NCBI GenBank assembly: GCA_023411445.1
Contig: JAEYOT010000655.1
Location: 1 to 13,756 of the forward strand
DNA from: Pseudomonadota bacterium
GTDB lineage: Bacteria > Myxococcota_A > Polyangia > Polyangiales > Polyangiaceae
Direction of reading: 5' to 3'
Length of the DNA: 13,756 bases
The position numbers and the translations under genes are program-made. The number at the start of each line of letters is the position of its first letter. Within the stretch, counting starts at the first letter, position 1. Of this stretch, positions 1 through 7,227 are shown one piece after another. The notes beneath the pieces are model-generated. The model had not been told where the DNA came from and did not search any database. It worked only from the letters and a program-made list of their open reading frames with translations.

Positions 1-962
1 GCGTCGAGCGGCGCCGGAGCCGCGCCGCGCTGCTCGGGGCTGAGCCAGTGACGTGAGCTCGGGCACGCGCGAAAGCGCCGCTCCGTTGCCTCGCAGCTCT
101 CGTTGCGCTCGGGCTTCTGCTGCGGCAGCACGGCGGGGACGATGTCGTCCCAGCGGATCACGAGCGCTCCGCCGACGGTCTTGACCGAGCTTCCGGAGAA
201 CGCGCCGCCCAGCGTCGAGAACATGCCGTACAGGTTGAGATCGACGGTTTCACCCAGGTGCACCGAGGTTTCGAGGCCGAAGCGCATCGGTACGGAGACG
301 CCGAGATCGATCTCGACGCCTTGCGCGAGCGCGTCCTCTACCGCTCCAGGGCGCAGCCGAACCTGGCCCGGTCGATTGGGGTCGGGCTCGAGCGCAGTGG
401 CGGGATCGATGGCGACGCCATCGGGCTTGACCACCGTGTCCAGGTTGACGCTGAGCGCCAGCTCGTACCACGGCGTGAAGGTGATCATCTTGGCGGGCGA
501 GAGCGGGACGCCGAAGCCGAGCGCGAGCGGCAGGGTGAGGAAGTTGCGCTCGCCGCTGATGAAAGCAGTCGGCACGCCGCCCAGGTGCAAGCCCAGCCCG
601 ACCTTGGGCACGCCGTTGTCGTAGCGGCCGGTGAGCGGGAAGACCAGCACCGCGACGCCGCTGCCCGCGACGCCGTGCGCGCGCGCGTCCGCCTCGGCCT
701 GCTTGAAGTTGACGTAGTGGATGCCGAACTGCGCGCTCAGCCGTCCCGTGGTCGACGTGAAGTTGGCGTTGTAGCTGAACGTGTTGAAGCTGGCGTCGTC
801 GCTGAAGCCGTGCCGGTAACCGAACACGATGCTGGACGCGCGCGTGTCGTAAGTGGAGACCGCCGGCGCGTGCGTGCCGGCAGTGGCCGCTGCGGGGCGG
901 GCCGCGCAGATGGCACCCAGGGCCAAAGCACTACTCAACCAGGCGCTTGCCCGAATCCTCAT
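1..962 (-). CDS. Secreted beta-barrel-type envelope protein (3' end outside window)
   Basis: Reading leftward from an ATG at 962 the frame stays open to base 1, about 320 codons without a stop, so the C-terminus is missing. The N-terminus is a Sec-type signal peptide: MRIR, then a hydrophobic stretch (AWLSSALALGAICAA) and an Ala-rich probable cleavage region near residues 25-28. The rest alternates short polar/aromatic strands with Gly/Asn/Asp turns (for example IVFGYRHGF, LSAQFGIHYVNF, MITFTPWYELALSVNLD, VDLNLYGMFSTLGGAF), the pattern of an outer-membrane barrel. The last 40 or so visible residues are basic and Cys-containing, unlike a barrel, so another domain or tail may follow. An AGAGG sequence abuts the ATG with no spacer. 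The gene lies 63 bp downstream of another exported barrel-like gene on the same strand, so the two may be co-transcribed. I do not recognise a named family. Confidence 0.7.
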   Translation of the reverse strand, partial: MRIRASAWLSSALALGAICAARPAAATAGTHAPAVSTYDTRASSIVFGYRHGFSDDASFNTFSYNANFTSTTGRLSAQFGIHYVNFKQAEADARAHGVAGSGVAVLVFPLTGRYDNGVPKVGLGLHLGGVPTAFISGERNFLTLPLALGFGVPLSPAKMITFTPWYELALSVNLDTVVKPDGVAIDPATALEPDPNRPGQVRLRPGAVEDALAQGVEIDLGVSVPMRFGLETSVHLGETVDLNLYGMFSTLGGAFSGSSVKTVGGALVIRWDDIVPAVLPQQKPERNESCEATERRFRACPSSRHWLSPEQRGAAPAPLD

Positions 963-1025
963 CCTCTGCGTTACGTACGGAGCTCGCGCGAACTTAAGCG
1001 TTCGGACTTGTGGCCGATTCACGGC

Positions 1026-1583
1026 TCAGAACCCGATGCCGGCGCTGAAGACCAGCGCCTTGCTCGTTTCCTCGCTGAAGACCAGCACGTAGCGCGCGTC
1101 GAACGACACGTTGAGGATGGGCGTGAACAGCATGAGCTTGGCGCCGGGGGCCAGCGCCAAGTCGCTACCGCTGTTCTTGGTACAGCCGAGCGCGTCGACG
1201 CACACGTCCGTCTTCCACTTGGCGACGCCGAGGCCCAGCTTGGGGCGCAGCACGAAGAAGTGGAGCAATCCGATGTCGTAGCCGCCTTCGGCCATCAAGT
1301 GCCAGATGTTGCCGTCGACGCTGCCGAGCTCATCGTCCAGCTCTTGGCCGAAGAAGTAGTCGAAGTTTCCGCCCACGTAGACGGCGTTGTCCATGGTGTA
1401 GCCGGCTTCCAAACCAAGACCGGCACCCCACGGGTTGAAGTCGCCATCGTTCTGTTCCACGCCGTAGCGGAAGCCGAGCCCGAGCTGGATCGCGCCGGTG
1501 GTGCGCGGCTCTGCATGTGCCGGCAACGCCACGACGCTGCCCACCATCGACGCCGCCAATGCCAGCCATGTCGCTCTCTTCAT
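1026..1583 (-). CDS. Small outer-membrane beta-barrel protein
   Basis: The 185-residue protein begins with a clear signal peptide (MKRATWLALAASMVGSVVAL, then PAHA just before the likely cleavage site at about residue 24). The mature part is a run of alternating hydrophobic/polar strands: GAIQLGLGFRYGV, GAGLGLEAGYTMD, VYVGGNFDYFFG, GGYDIGLLHFFVLRPKLGLGV, PGAKLMLFTPILNVSFDARY and a final strand ending in Phe (ALVFSAGIGF). A C-terminal aromatic residue is the known signal for outer-membrane insertion of barrels by the BAM complex. About 160 mature residues suits an 8-stranded barrel of the OmpA-like or OmpW-like size class. Two cysteines (in DVCVDALGC) could form a loop disulfide. An AAGGAG ribosome site sits about 6 nt before the ATG. 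Role unknown: a porin-like or structural envelope protein is likely, with no visible enzymatic motif. Confidence 0.8.
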   Translation of the reverse strand: MKRATWLALAASMVGSVVALPAHAEPRTTGAIQLGLGFRYGVEQNDGDFNPWGAGLGLEAGYTMDNAVYVGGNFDYFFGQELDDELGSVDGNIWHLMAEGGYDIGLLHFFVLRPKLGLGVAKWKTDVCVDALGCTKNSGSDLALAPGAKLMLFTPILNVSFDARYVLVFSEETSKALVFSAGIGF

Positions 1584-1622
1584 GATCGCTCCTTGTCCGT
1601 GAAAGGGAACGTAGGCACCCTA

Positions 1623-1635
1623 GCCGAAGTTCGGC
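1623..1635. promoter_or_regulatory. 13-bp inverted repeat in a divergent promoter region
   Basis: GCCGAA-G-TTCGGC is a perfect 6-bp inverted repeat around one central base. It lies in the 65-bp gap between the divergently transcribed barrel gene (start 1583, minus) and alkyltransferase-like gene (start 1649, plus), 13 bp before the latter's ATG. The one-base centre makes an RNA hairpin implausible, so a dimeric repressor or activator site is the simpler reading. No clear -10/-35 pair is visible. Confidence 0.35.
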
Positions 1636-1648
1636 GGAGTTTCCTCAA

Positions 1649-2038
1649 ATGAGCGATGGCAGCTTGGCTCGACTACGTCAGCTGGTGAAGAAGATCCCGC
1701 GCGGCCGCATCATCACGTATGGCGAGCTCGCCGCAGCCGCCGGCATGCCCGGAGCCGCGCGCGCCGCTGGTCGAGCGCTCTCATTGATGGGGCCCGAGGT
1801 GCCTTGGCAGCGCGTGCTGGGCAAGAAGGACGCGCGCCGCGCGCACATCACGAACCGTAAGCACGAGCAAGAGCAGCGCCGCTTGCTCGCGCGCGAAGGC
1901 GTAGCGTTCGATGCCAGCGGCGGCGTGTCACTGGCCCGGTTCGGCTGGTCGCCGCTGCGCTCCGCTCGGCTCAAGGCTCAGCCGAAGGCGCCCGCTCGCC
2001 CAGGCTCCGCTCGTAAAGCGAGCGGACGAGGCCGATAG
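1649..2038 (+). CDS. Alkyltransferase-like protein (MGMT-fold, Cys replaced by Trp)
   Basis: The 129-residue protein is the DNA-binding domain of the O6-alkylguanine-DNA alkyltransferase family without an N-terminal domain. Visible landmarks are PRGRIITYGELA (residues 18-28, containing the conserved Tyr24), the helix GAARAAGRAL (35-44) carrying the candidate arginine finger Arg38, and PWQR (52-55), where alkyltransferases have the catalytic PCHR. Replacement of Cys by Trp is the hallmark of alkyltransferase-like (ATL/YbaZ) proteins. These bind O6-alkylguanine, flip and bend the DNA, and hand the lesion to nucleotide excision repair instead of repairing it. Residues from about 100 onward form a basic, low-complexity tail (PAR, ARK, GRGR) not needed by the fold; most of it is encoded antisense to the end of the neighbouring DNA ligase. 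Purine-rich GGCGGAG lies about 11 nt before the ATG. Function is inferred from the family; the motif itself is certain. Confidence 0.88.
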   Translation: MSDGSLARLRQLVKKIPRGRIITYGELAAAAGMPGAARAAGRALSLMGPEVPWQRVLGKKDARRAHITNRKHEQEQRRLLAREGVAFDASGGVSLARFGWSPLRSARLKAQPKAPARPGSARKASGRGR

Positions 2039-3536
2039 TGTCCGCCTGATCGGCAGGTTTGTCCTCGCGGTAGCGCCGCACGCGCGCAAAGCGAAGCGCC
2101 AAGCCTCCGGGATAGATGGGGCTCTGCTGCAGGCCGTCGAACGCGATCTCGACGACGAGCTCCGGGCGAACGAACACGACGTAGTCCGTGCGCTCCGTGG
2201 CGAGCTCCTGCAGCTTCTGAGTTTGCCAGGCGAGCGTCTCGTCGGTGAGACCTTTGAACGTCTTGCCTAGCATCACGAACTTTCCTGTCTCGGGATCCCG
2301 CGCGCCGAGGTGCAGGTTGCTCAGCCAGCCTTGGCGCCGCCCGCCACCCCACTCGGCGGCCAGCACCACGAGATCCAAAGTGGGCGCGGGCTTGAGCTTG
2401 AGCCAGCCAGCGCCGCGCCGCCCGGCCTCGTAGCTCGAGCTCAGGCTCTTGACGACGACACCTTCGTGACCGCTCTGCAAGACCGCGCTCATCACTGCTT
2501 CGCCTTCAGCCTCGCTCGTCACCACGCTGCGCCGTACGCGCGCCGCTTCGGGCACCACCTGCCCGAGCTTGGCCCAGCGCTGCTCGTTGGTTTGCTCGAC
2601 CAGCACCTCGCCGTCGAGGTACAGGCAGTCGAAGAAGAAGGCGCTGAGCGGCAGGGTGCGGTGGTGCTCGCCGACCTCCAGCTTGCGACCGAAGCGCCGC
2701 ATCGTGACCTGGAACGGATGGGGGCGCCCGTCCGGTCGCAGCGCGATGGCCTCGCCGTCGAGCACGAGGCTTTGGGCCTCGAAGCTCCGTACGAGCGTCA
2801 CCACCTCCGGCAGCGCCGCGGTCAGCTCGTTGCCGTGTCGTGAGTAGACGGCCACGCGATCGCCGGAGCGGTGCACTTGGATGCGCGCGCCGTCGAGCTT
2901 CTGCTCGAAGGCGCAGGGCGCGGTGCGGGCGATGGCGTCTGCCACGCCTTCCGCGGTTTGCGCGAGCATGGGGCGCAGCGGGCGGAACAGCTGCACGCTG
3001 AGCTCCGTCAGCGCCGGCTCACCTCCCGACAGCGCGCGCACGGCCACCTCCGTCGCGTCCCCCGCGAAGAGCATGGCCCGGCGCAGGGCGGCGAGCGGCA
3101 CCTGCGTGGCCTGCCCGAGCGCTTCGACCACGAGCGCCTCCAGCGCGCCCTGGCGCAGCTCACCTAGCACCAGCCGCACGACGAAATGGCGCTCCGCCTC
3201 GCTGAGGCGCCCGAACAGCTCGCGCAGTAGCTGGTCACGGCGAACGCCGGAGCCCTTGCCCGACAGCTGCGCCAGGCGCTGGAAAGTTTCATCCAGCTCG
3301 AGCACCGAGACGGATGCGCTCGGGTTTACGGGCGCCTGCTCCAGCTTGCGCAGCGTGGCGTAGCCCAACCCGAGCTTGCCCTGGCGCAGCTGCCCGCACA
3401 GAAAGCCCACGGCTGGCCGCACCTCCGCCGGCTCGAGCGCCGCCAGCACCCGCGCGATACGTGCCGCCTTTTGCTTGCGCGAGCGAGTTTGGGCCACGTC
3501 GGCCGACGCCGCCACGATCTCCGCCAGGCTCGACAT
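1971..3536 (-). CDS. ATP-dependent DNA ligase (LigB/archaeal-type)
   Basis: The 521-residue protein seals nicks in duplex DNA through a lysyl-AMP intermediate. The domain order is the one known for mycobacterial LigB and archaeal ligases: an N-terminal helical DNA-binding domain (about residues 1-180), the adenylyltransferase domain (about 185-385) and a C-terminal OB-fold (about 385-510). Nucleotidyltransferase motifs are all visible: motif I EQKLDGAR (211-218, AMP-accepting Lys213), SRHGNEL (232-238), motif III FFFDCLYLDGE (300-310), motif IV EGVVVK (358-363) and motif V WLKLKP (378-383). Replicative bacterial ligase is NAD-dependent LigA, so this is probably an accessory repair enzyme. AGGAG touches the ATG at 3536 with no spacer; a GTG seven codons later has GGCGGAG at better distance and could be the true start. 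The 3' end overlaps the convergent alkyltransferase-like gene by 68 bp. No Ku or LigD-type phosphoesterase/polymerase domain is present nearby. Confidence 0.92.
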   Translation of the reverse strand: MSSLAEIVAASADVAQTRSRKQKAARIARVLAALEPAEVRPAVGFLCGQLRQGKLGLGYATLRKLEQAPVNPSASVSVLELDETFQRLAQLSGKGSGVRRDQLLRELFGRLSEAERHFVVRLVLGELRQGALEALVVEALGQATQVPLAALRRAMLFAGDATEVAVRALSGGEPALTELSVQLFRPLRPMLAQTAEGVADAIARTAPCAFEQKLDGARIQVHRSGDRVAVYSRHGNELTAALPEVVTLVRSFEAQSLVLDGEAIALRPDGRPHPFQVTMRRFGRKLEVGEHHRTLPLSAFFFDCLYLDGEVLVEQTNEQRWAKLGQVVPEAARVRRSVVTSEAEGEAVMSAVLQSGHEGVVVKSLSSSYEAGRRGAGWLKLKPAPTLDLVVLAAEWGGGRRQGWLSNLHLGARDPETGKFVMLGKTFKGLTDETLAWQTQKLQELATERTDYVVFVRPELVVEIAFDGLQQSPIYPGGLALRFARVRRYREDKPADQADTIGLVRSLYERSLGERAPSAEP

Positions 3537-3626
3537 CTCCTGTCATGTGTGTCCGCACTGGCGGCGTGGCAACGGTCTTCGAGCCTCTGGCGCAGGCTGC
3601 CGCATTTCTGCCACCATGCGGCGCTC

Positions 3627-4682
3627 ATGAGTAAGGGAGCCAAGCGCGAGACCAACACTGTCGTGCTGAAGCAAGCGATGATCCGCCGCTTGCCACGGCG
3701 GCTGGTAGGCAAGGGCGAGCTCACGTTGCCTGCCGTGCCCGGCTTGCTCGAGCACTACGTCAAGTTGCTCGACACGACGTGGGAGGCCATGGGCCGCAAG
3801 TTCACCGAGGCGGAGATCGACGAGTTTCGCAAGTCGCTCAAGGCGCGCTTGGAGCAAGCCTTCAACACATCGTCTACCTCCAAGGTCGTCGTCAGCTACG
3901 AAACAGATCCGGCGCCGAAGACGAGCATCACGTGGAAGATCGTGGCGATGGTTGGCAGCTACGCCGACGAGTACCAGTATTGGACCGAGACGCGCACGCC
4001 GCCGCTGTTCGGCAAGCACGCCGACGCCAAGGCGCTGGCCGTGGCGCGCTCGCTCGGCGAGCCAAAAAGCGTGGCGATTCTGGACGCTGGCGCTGGCACG
4101 GGGCGCAACACGCTGCCCTTGGCCGCGGAGGGCTTCCTGGTGGACGCGCTCGAGCCAGCGCCCGCACTGTGCAAGCTGCTGCGAGAAGCTGTGGAGAAAG
4201 AGGCCCCGCACGTCGGCGTGGTCGAAGATGAGATCCTGAACCCCGACCTCGTGCTGCCACGCGAAAAATACCAGATGATCCTGCTGTCCGAGGTGGTGGC
4301 GTCGCACTTTCGTAGCGTCGACCAGCTGCGGCTGTTGTTTCAGACAGCCGACCGCCTGCTCACACCCGGCGGGGTGCTGCTGTTCAACGCCTTCCTGAGC
4401 GACGCCGGTTACAAGCCGGACGACATCGCGCGGCAACTATCGCAAGTGCTGTGGTGCAGCCTGTTCACGCGGCGGGACATGGAAGTGGCGAGCCAAGGTC
4501 TGCCGTTCGAACGGCAAGCCGACGAGAGCGCAGCAGCGTACGAGAAAGAGCACTTACCCGAGGGGCAGTATCCGCCGACCGGTTGGTACGAAGGTTGGTG
4601 CGGTGGTTTGGACTTGTTCGACTTGCCCGCCGAGCGACCGCCCATGGAGTTGCGCTGGCTGCAGTATCGAAAGATGGGCTGA
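3627..4682 (+). CDS. Class I SAM-dependent methyltransferase, substrate unknown
   Basis: From the ATG at 3627 the protein has 351 residues. A helical N-terminal region (1-145) contains LTLPAVPGLLEHYV and the motif VGSYADEYQYWTETRTPPLFG (110-129). A Rossmann methyltransferase domain follows. Motif I ILDAGAGTGR (151-160) binds SAM, VDALEPA (172-178) supplies the acidic residue for the ribose at the end of strand 2, MILLSEVVASHF (217-228) is the motif IV region, and LLTPGGVLLFNAF (244-256) is the post-motif strand. The C-terminal region is aromatic (GWYEGWCGGLDLFDLP, WLQYRKMG). From memory, similar two-part proteins occur in other bacteria as uncharacterised methyltransferases. The frame is open upstream to 3471, but that part is antisense to the ligase and reads as arginine/alanine-rich shadow, so 3627 is preferred although no good ribosome site precedes it. 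A glycosyltransferase starts 32 bp downstream on the same strand. Confidence 0.82.
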   Translation: MSKGAKRETNTVVLKQAMIRRLPRRLVGKGELTLPAVPGLLEHYVKLLDTTWEAMGRKFTEAEIDEFRKSLKARLEQAFNTSSTSKVVVSYETDPAPKTSITWKIVAMVGSYADEYQYWTETRTPPLFGKHADAKALAVARSLGEPKSVAILDAGAGTGRNTLPLAAEGFLVDALEPAPALCKLLREAVEKEAPHVGVVEDEILNPDLVLPREKYQMILLSEVVASHFRSVDQLRLLFQTADRLLTPGGVLLFNAFLSDAGYKPDDIARQLSQVLWCSLFTRRDMEVASQGLPFERQADESAAAYEKEHLPEGQYPPTGWYEGWCGGLDLFDLPAERPPMELRWLQYRKMG

Positions 4683-4714
4683 CTTTCGTCGCGCCCTCGC
4701 GGTAGGTTGCCGCC

Positions 4715-6355
4715 ATGCCGACCGAGTCGGTTCGGCCCGCCGCCGATGTCGTCACACCGCTAGCCGTTCGCGATCCGGAGCAGTGGCTCGCGCTCGTGTG
4801 TTGGGCGGTCGTGGCGCTGTCGTCGCTGTCGATCTTGCTCTTCTCGTTCGGGCGCGATCAGGGCATCTACGCCGTGGTCGCGGACACCATCCTGAGCGGT
4901 GGCATGCCGTACCGCGACGCTTGGGACTTCAAGCCGCCCGGCATTTTCTTCACTTACGCGCTGGCGCAGGGCGTCTTCGGCAAGACCATGCTGTCGATCC
5001 GCCTGCTCGAGGTGATCGGCTTGATCGCGACCGTGTTCGGGCTGCAGCGGCTGGCGCAGGTCTTCTTCGAACGGCCGAGGGCAGGCTTGGTGGCGGGCGC
5101 CGTGGCGTCTCTCGTCCACGCCGGCTTGGAGTTTTGGCACACCGCGCAGCCGGAGACGTTCGGGGGCTACCTCACTGTCGCGGCGCTGGTCGTGCTCACG
5201 CTGGAGCCCTCCAATCGCCGTCGCTGGCTGGTGCCGCTGGGCGTGGGCGCGCTGTTCGGCGCGTGCGCGCTACTCAAGCCCCCGCTGGGTGGCGGCATCT
5301 TGGTGTGTGGTGCGTACGTTCTCACGCGTGAGCAGGCTCGTGAGGCGAAGTGGCCGCAGCTGCTCCGCGCTGCGCTACTGATCGGCGTCGGTTTCGCGGC
5401 CCCGCTCGCCCTGGTGCTGGCTTGGATCGCAGCGCGCGGCGCGTGGTCGGACTTCTGGTGGACGTTCCACGATTTCGTCCCCGGCTACACGCAGCTGAAT
5501 TGGAGCGGGGCCCACGCGCCCGCCATGCTCTACTACGCGCTGGAAGAGGCCTTTTTCCGGTTCTCCGCGCTGTCGGCCTTCGGCGTGGTGGCGGCGATCG
5601 CCATGTCCCCGATCCACGCGCGCGAGCGCGAAGGCATCTTCTTGGTGCTGGGCATCATTGCGATCCAGCTGACCGGGATCACGATGCAGGGCAAGTTCTT
5701 CCCGTATCACTACGCGGCTACGCTGCTCCTGATCTCGTTTATCGCGGGGCTCGGCCTGTACAAGCTGTTTCGCCGTTGCTTGGTGGCCGGGCCCGGCAGC
5801 ATGTTGGCCCTGGCTTCCTTCGTGCTCGTCGCCATTTCGATGCGGGACGTCGTGCGAGATCTGCCGCAAGGGTTCTGGGAGCGCACGCAGATGCGGCTCG
5901 CGTTCTTGCTGCGCCAGCCTCCGCTGCAGAGCCGCGCGGATCTGGATCGCGAGCTGTCGTACGTGGCGGACTACAACCTGGACGCCGATCGTCGCGTCGC
6001 GCTGGACATCCGCTCGCGCACGGCTAGCGACGATCCCATCTTCATTTGGGGCTTCGAGCCGTCGACCTACTTTCTGGCGGAGCGCCCGCTCGCCAGCCGC
6101 TGGACCTACAGCGTGCCTCAGCGCACGACGTGGCAGCGCGAGTACTCACGCCGCGAGCTGTTGAAGGATCTGTCCATCAACCGACCCAAGGTGATCGTGG
6201 TCCAGCGCCGAGACGTATTCCCGGCCGTGACCGGCAACGAGCGGGACTCGCACGACGAGCTCAGCACCTTTCCGGAGCTTCAGTCCTTGATCGACGCTCA
6301 GTACCGCAAGGTGCGGGAGATCGAGGACTTCGAGATCTACGAGCGCGGCGGTTGA
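4715..6355 (+). CDS. GT39/ArnT-like polytopic glycosyltransferase
   Basis: The 546-residue protein looks like a GT-C enzyme, which uses a polyprenyl-phosphate sugar donor and acts on the outer face of the inner membrane. After the first membrane helix (about 26-44) comes GRDQGIYA (46-53), where Asp48 is in the usual place of the catalytic acidic residue in the first external loop. PYRDAWDFKPPG (65-76) and TAQPETFGGY (143-152) are motifs I associate with this bacterial GT39 subgroup. Further hydrophobic segments lie around 96-110, 124-140, 150-163, 171-187, 216-239, 286-299, 308-322, 333-350 and 362-376, and GKFFPYHYAA (326-335) is another family-type loop. The last 160 residues are soluble and probably periplasmic. 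Acceptor and sugar cannot be read from the sequence. It probably shares a transcript with the methyltransferase ending 32 bp upstream. It is the first of two GT-C enzymes in the window and they are not close copies of each other. Confidence 0.85.
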   Translation: MPTESVRPAADVVTPLAVRDPEQWLALVCWAVVALSSLSILLFSFGRDQGIYAVVADTILSGGMPYRDAWDFKPPGIFFTYALAQGVFGKTMLSIRLLEVIGLIATVFGLQRLAQVFFERPRAGLVAGAVASLVHAGLEFWHTAQPETFGGYLTVAALVVLTLEPSNRRRWLVPLGVGALFGACALLKPPLGGGILVCGAYVLTREQAREAKWPQLLRAALLIGVGFAAPLALVLAWIAARGAWSDFWWTFHDFVPGYTQLNWSGAHAPAMLYYALEEAFFRFSALSAFGVVAAIAMSPIHAREREGIFLVLGIIAIQLTGITMQGKFFPYHYAATLLLISFIAGLGLYKLFRRCLVAGPGSMLALASFVLVAISMRDVVRDLPQGFWERTQMRLAFLLRQPPLQSRADLDRELSYVADYNLDADRRVALDIRSRTASDDPIFIWGFEPSTYFLAERPLASRWTYSVPQRTTWQREYSRRELLKDLSINRPKVIVVQRRDVFPAVTGNERDSHDELSTFPELQSLIDAQYRKVREIEDFEIYERGG

Positions 6356-6481
6356 GCTGTATCCGCTACAGGGATGAGTTTGCGTTCGCGTTCACGAGCC
6401 AGCTAGCCGTCGTGGGCGCGCGGTCGTAGCCTGACGCCGTTCTCCACCACGCCGAGTTTCCGCCCGGACAAGCGCCCTGCT

Positions 6482-7093
6482 TCACGAGACTAGCGAGGGC
6501 TGCGACAGAATGCGCCGCGCTACCTCGTCGAAGCGCGCTGCGACGACGTCCGGCACCAGCGGCGCGCCGCTGCGCAGCGGGCACAGCTCACAGCGATTCT
6601 GCGCGAACACCAGCGCCGAGCGCACTCGGGCGTGACGCGCGGCCTCCACGTCCGCCGGGCTGTCCCCGATCATCCAGCACTGGCTCGGATTCAGCTCGGC
6701 GTTGGCGATCGCGCGCAGTAGCAGGCCCGGCTTCGGCTTGCGGCAGTCGCAGGGGCCGATCAGCTCGGCGGTGCCGTGCGGGCTGCCCACGGGGTGGTGC
6801 CAGCACACCTCCACGCTGGCGATGGTGATGCCGGCCTCCGCCAGCGCCGCCACCAGCGCGTGGTGCGTGCGGTGCACGGCCTCCGCGCTGAACTGACCCT
6901 TCGCCGGGCCCGGCTGATTCGTCGCGATCGCGAAAGCGTAGCCCGCGTCGCGCAGCAGCGTGAGTCCCTCCAGCACCCCCGGTAAGAAGCGCAGCTGCGA
7001 AGGCGCGAACGCGACCGAGATCGCGCCCGTTTCTTCGTCGCGCACGACGTCGATCAGCGTGCCGTCTCGGTCCAGGATGATACCGGGGCGCAT
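6482..7093 (-). CDS. gmhB: HAD-IIIA phosphatase, GmhB-like (heptose-1,7-bisphosphate phosphatase family)
   Basis: The 203-residue protein has all four HAD motifs: ILDRDGTLID (6-15, nucleophile Asp8 and acid/base Asp10), ATNQ (57-60, Thr58), the lysine of CRKPKPG (117-123) and GDSPADVEAA (143-152, Asp144). The structural zinc site of the GmhB/HisB-N branch is also present: CWHHP (97-101) with CDC (115-117), that is Cys97, His99, Cys115, Cys117. GmhB removes the C7 phosphate of D-glycero-manno-heptose 1,7-bisphosphate, and the product is then activated by a nucleotidyltransferase; one candidate is encoded at 8989-9684. Near the C-terminus a second pair, CELC (168-171), is outside the usual zinc loop. 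The length is typical. The protease gene lies upstream on the same strand, 134 bp away, so shared transcription is uncertain. The substrate could instead be another sugar bisphosphate, or histidinol phosphate as in HisB-N. Confidence 0.85.
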   Translation of the reverse strand: MRPGIILDRDGTLIDVVRDEETGAISVAFAPSQLRFLPGVLEGLTLLRDAGYAFAIATNQPGPAKGQFSAEAVHRTHHALVAALAEAGITIASVEVCWHHPVGSPHGTAELIGPCDCRKPKPGLLLRAIANAELNPSQCWMIGDSPADVEAARHARVRSALVFAQNRCELCPLRSGAPLVPDVVAARFDEVARRILSQPSLVS

Positions 7094-7227
7094 GGCGTCC
7101 TGCTTTGATACTCCTTCGCAGTCGCTGATGTAAGGTGCCGCCGCGCTGCTGGTTCGGTTACGGCAGAATTGGGTCTCGCTGCTGCCGCGCTGGGAGGGAC
7201 ACGCTTGGCCCGGCTACGCAGTGTTCT

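Noticed and set aside
258..1652. Long plus-strand open frame of 464 codons
   Set aside because: It is antisense to two signal-peptide-bearing barrel genes, spans their intergenic gap and is rich in Arg/Glu/Ala/His, typical of a GC-rich shadow frame.
3471..3626. Upstream extension of the methyltransferase
   Set aside because: The added 52 residues overlap the ligase 5' end on the other strand and have shadow composition; family-like sequence begins after 3627.
5350..6027. 225-codon plus-strand frame inside the first glycosyltransferase
   Set aside because: Arg/Ala-rich alternative frame of a gene with clear family motifs and membrane segments.
6357..6371. CTGTA-TCCGC-TACAG hairpin after the first glycosyltransferase as a terminator
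   Set aside because: The stem is only 5 bp and no T-tract follows on either strand, so termination is not supported.
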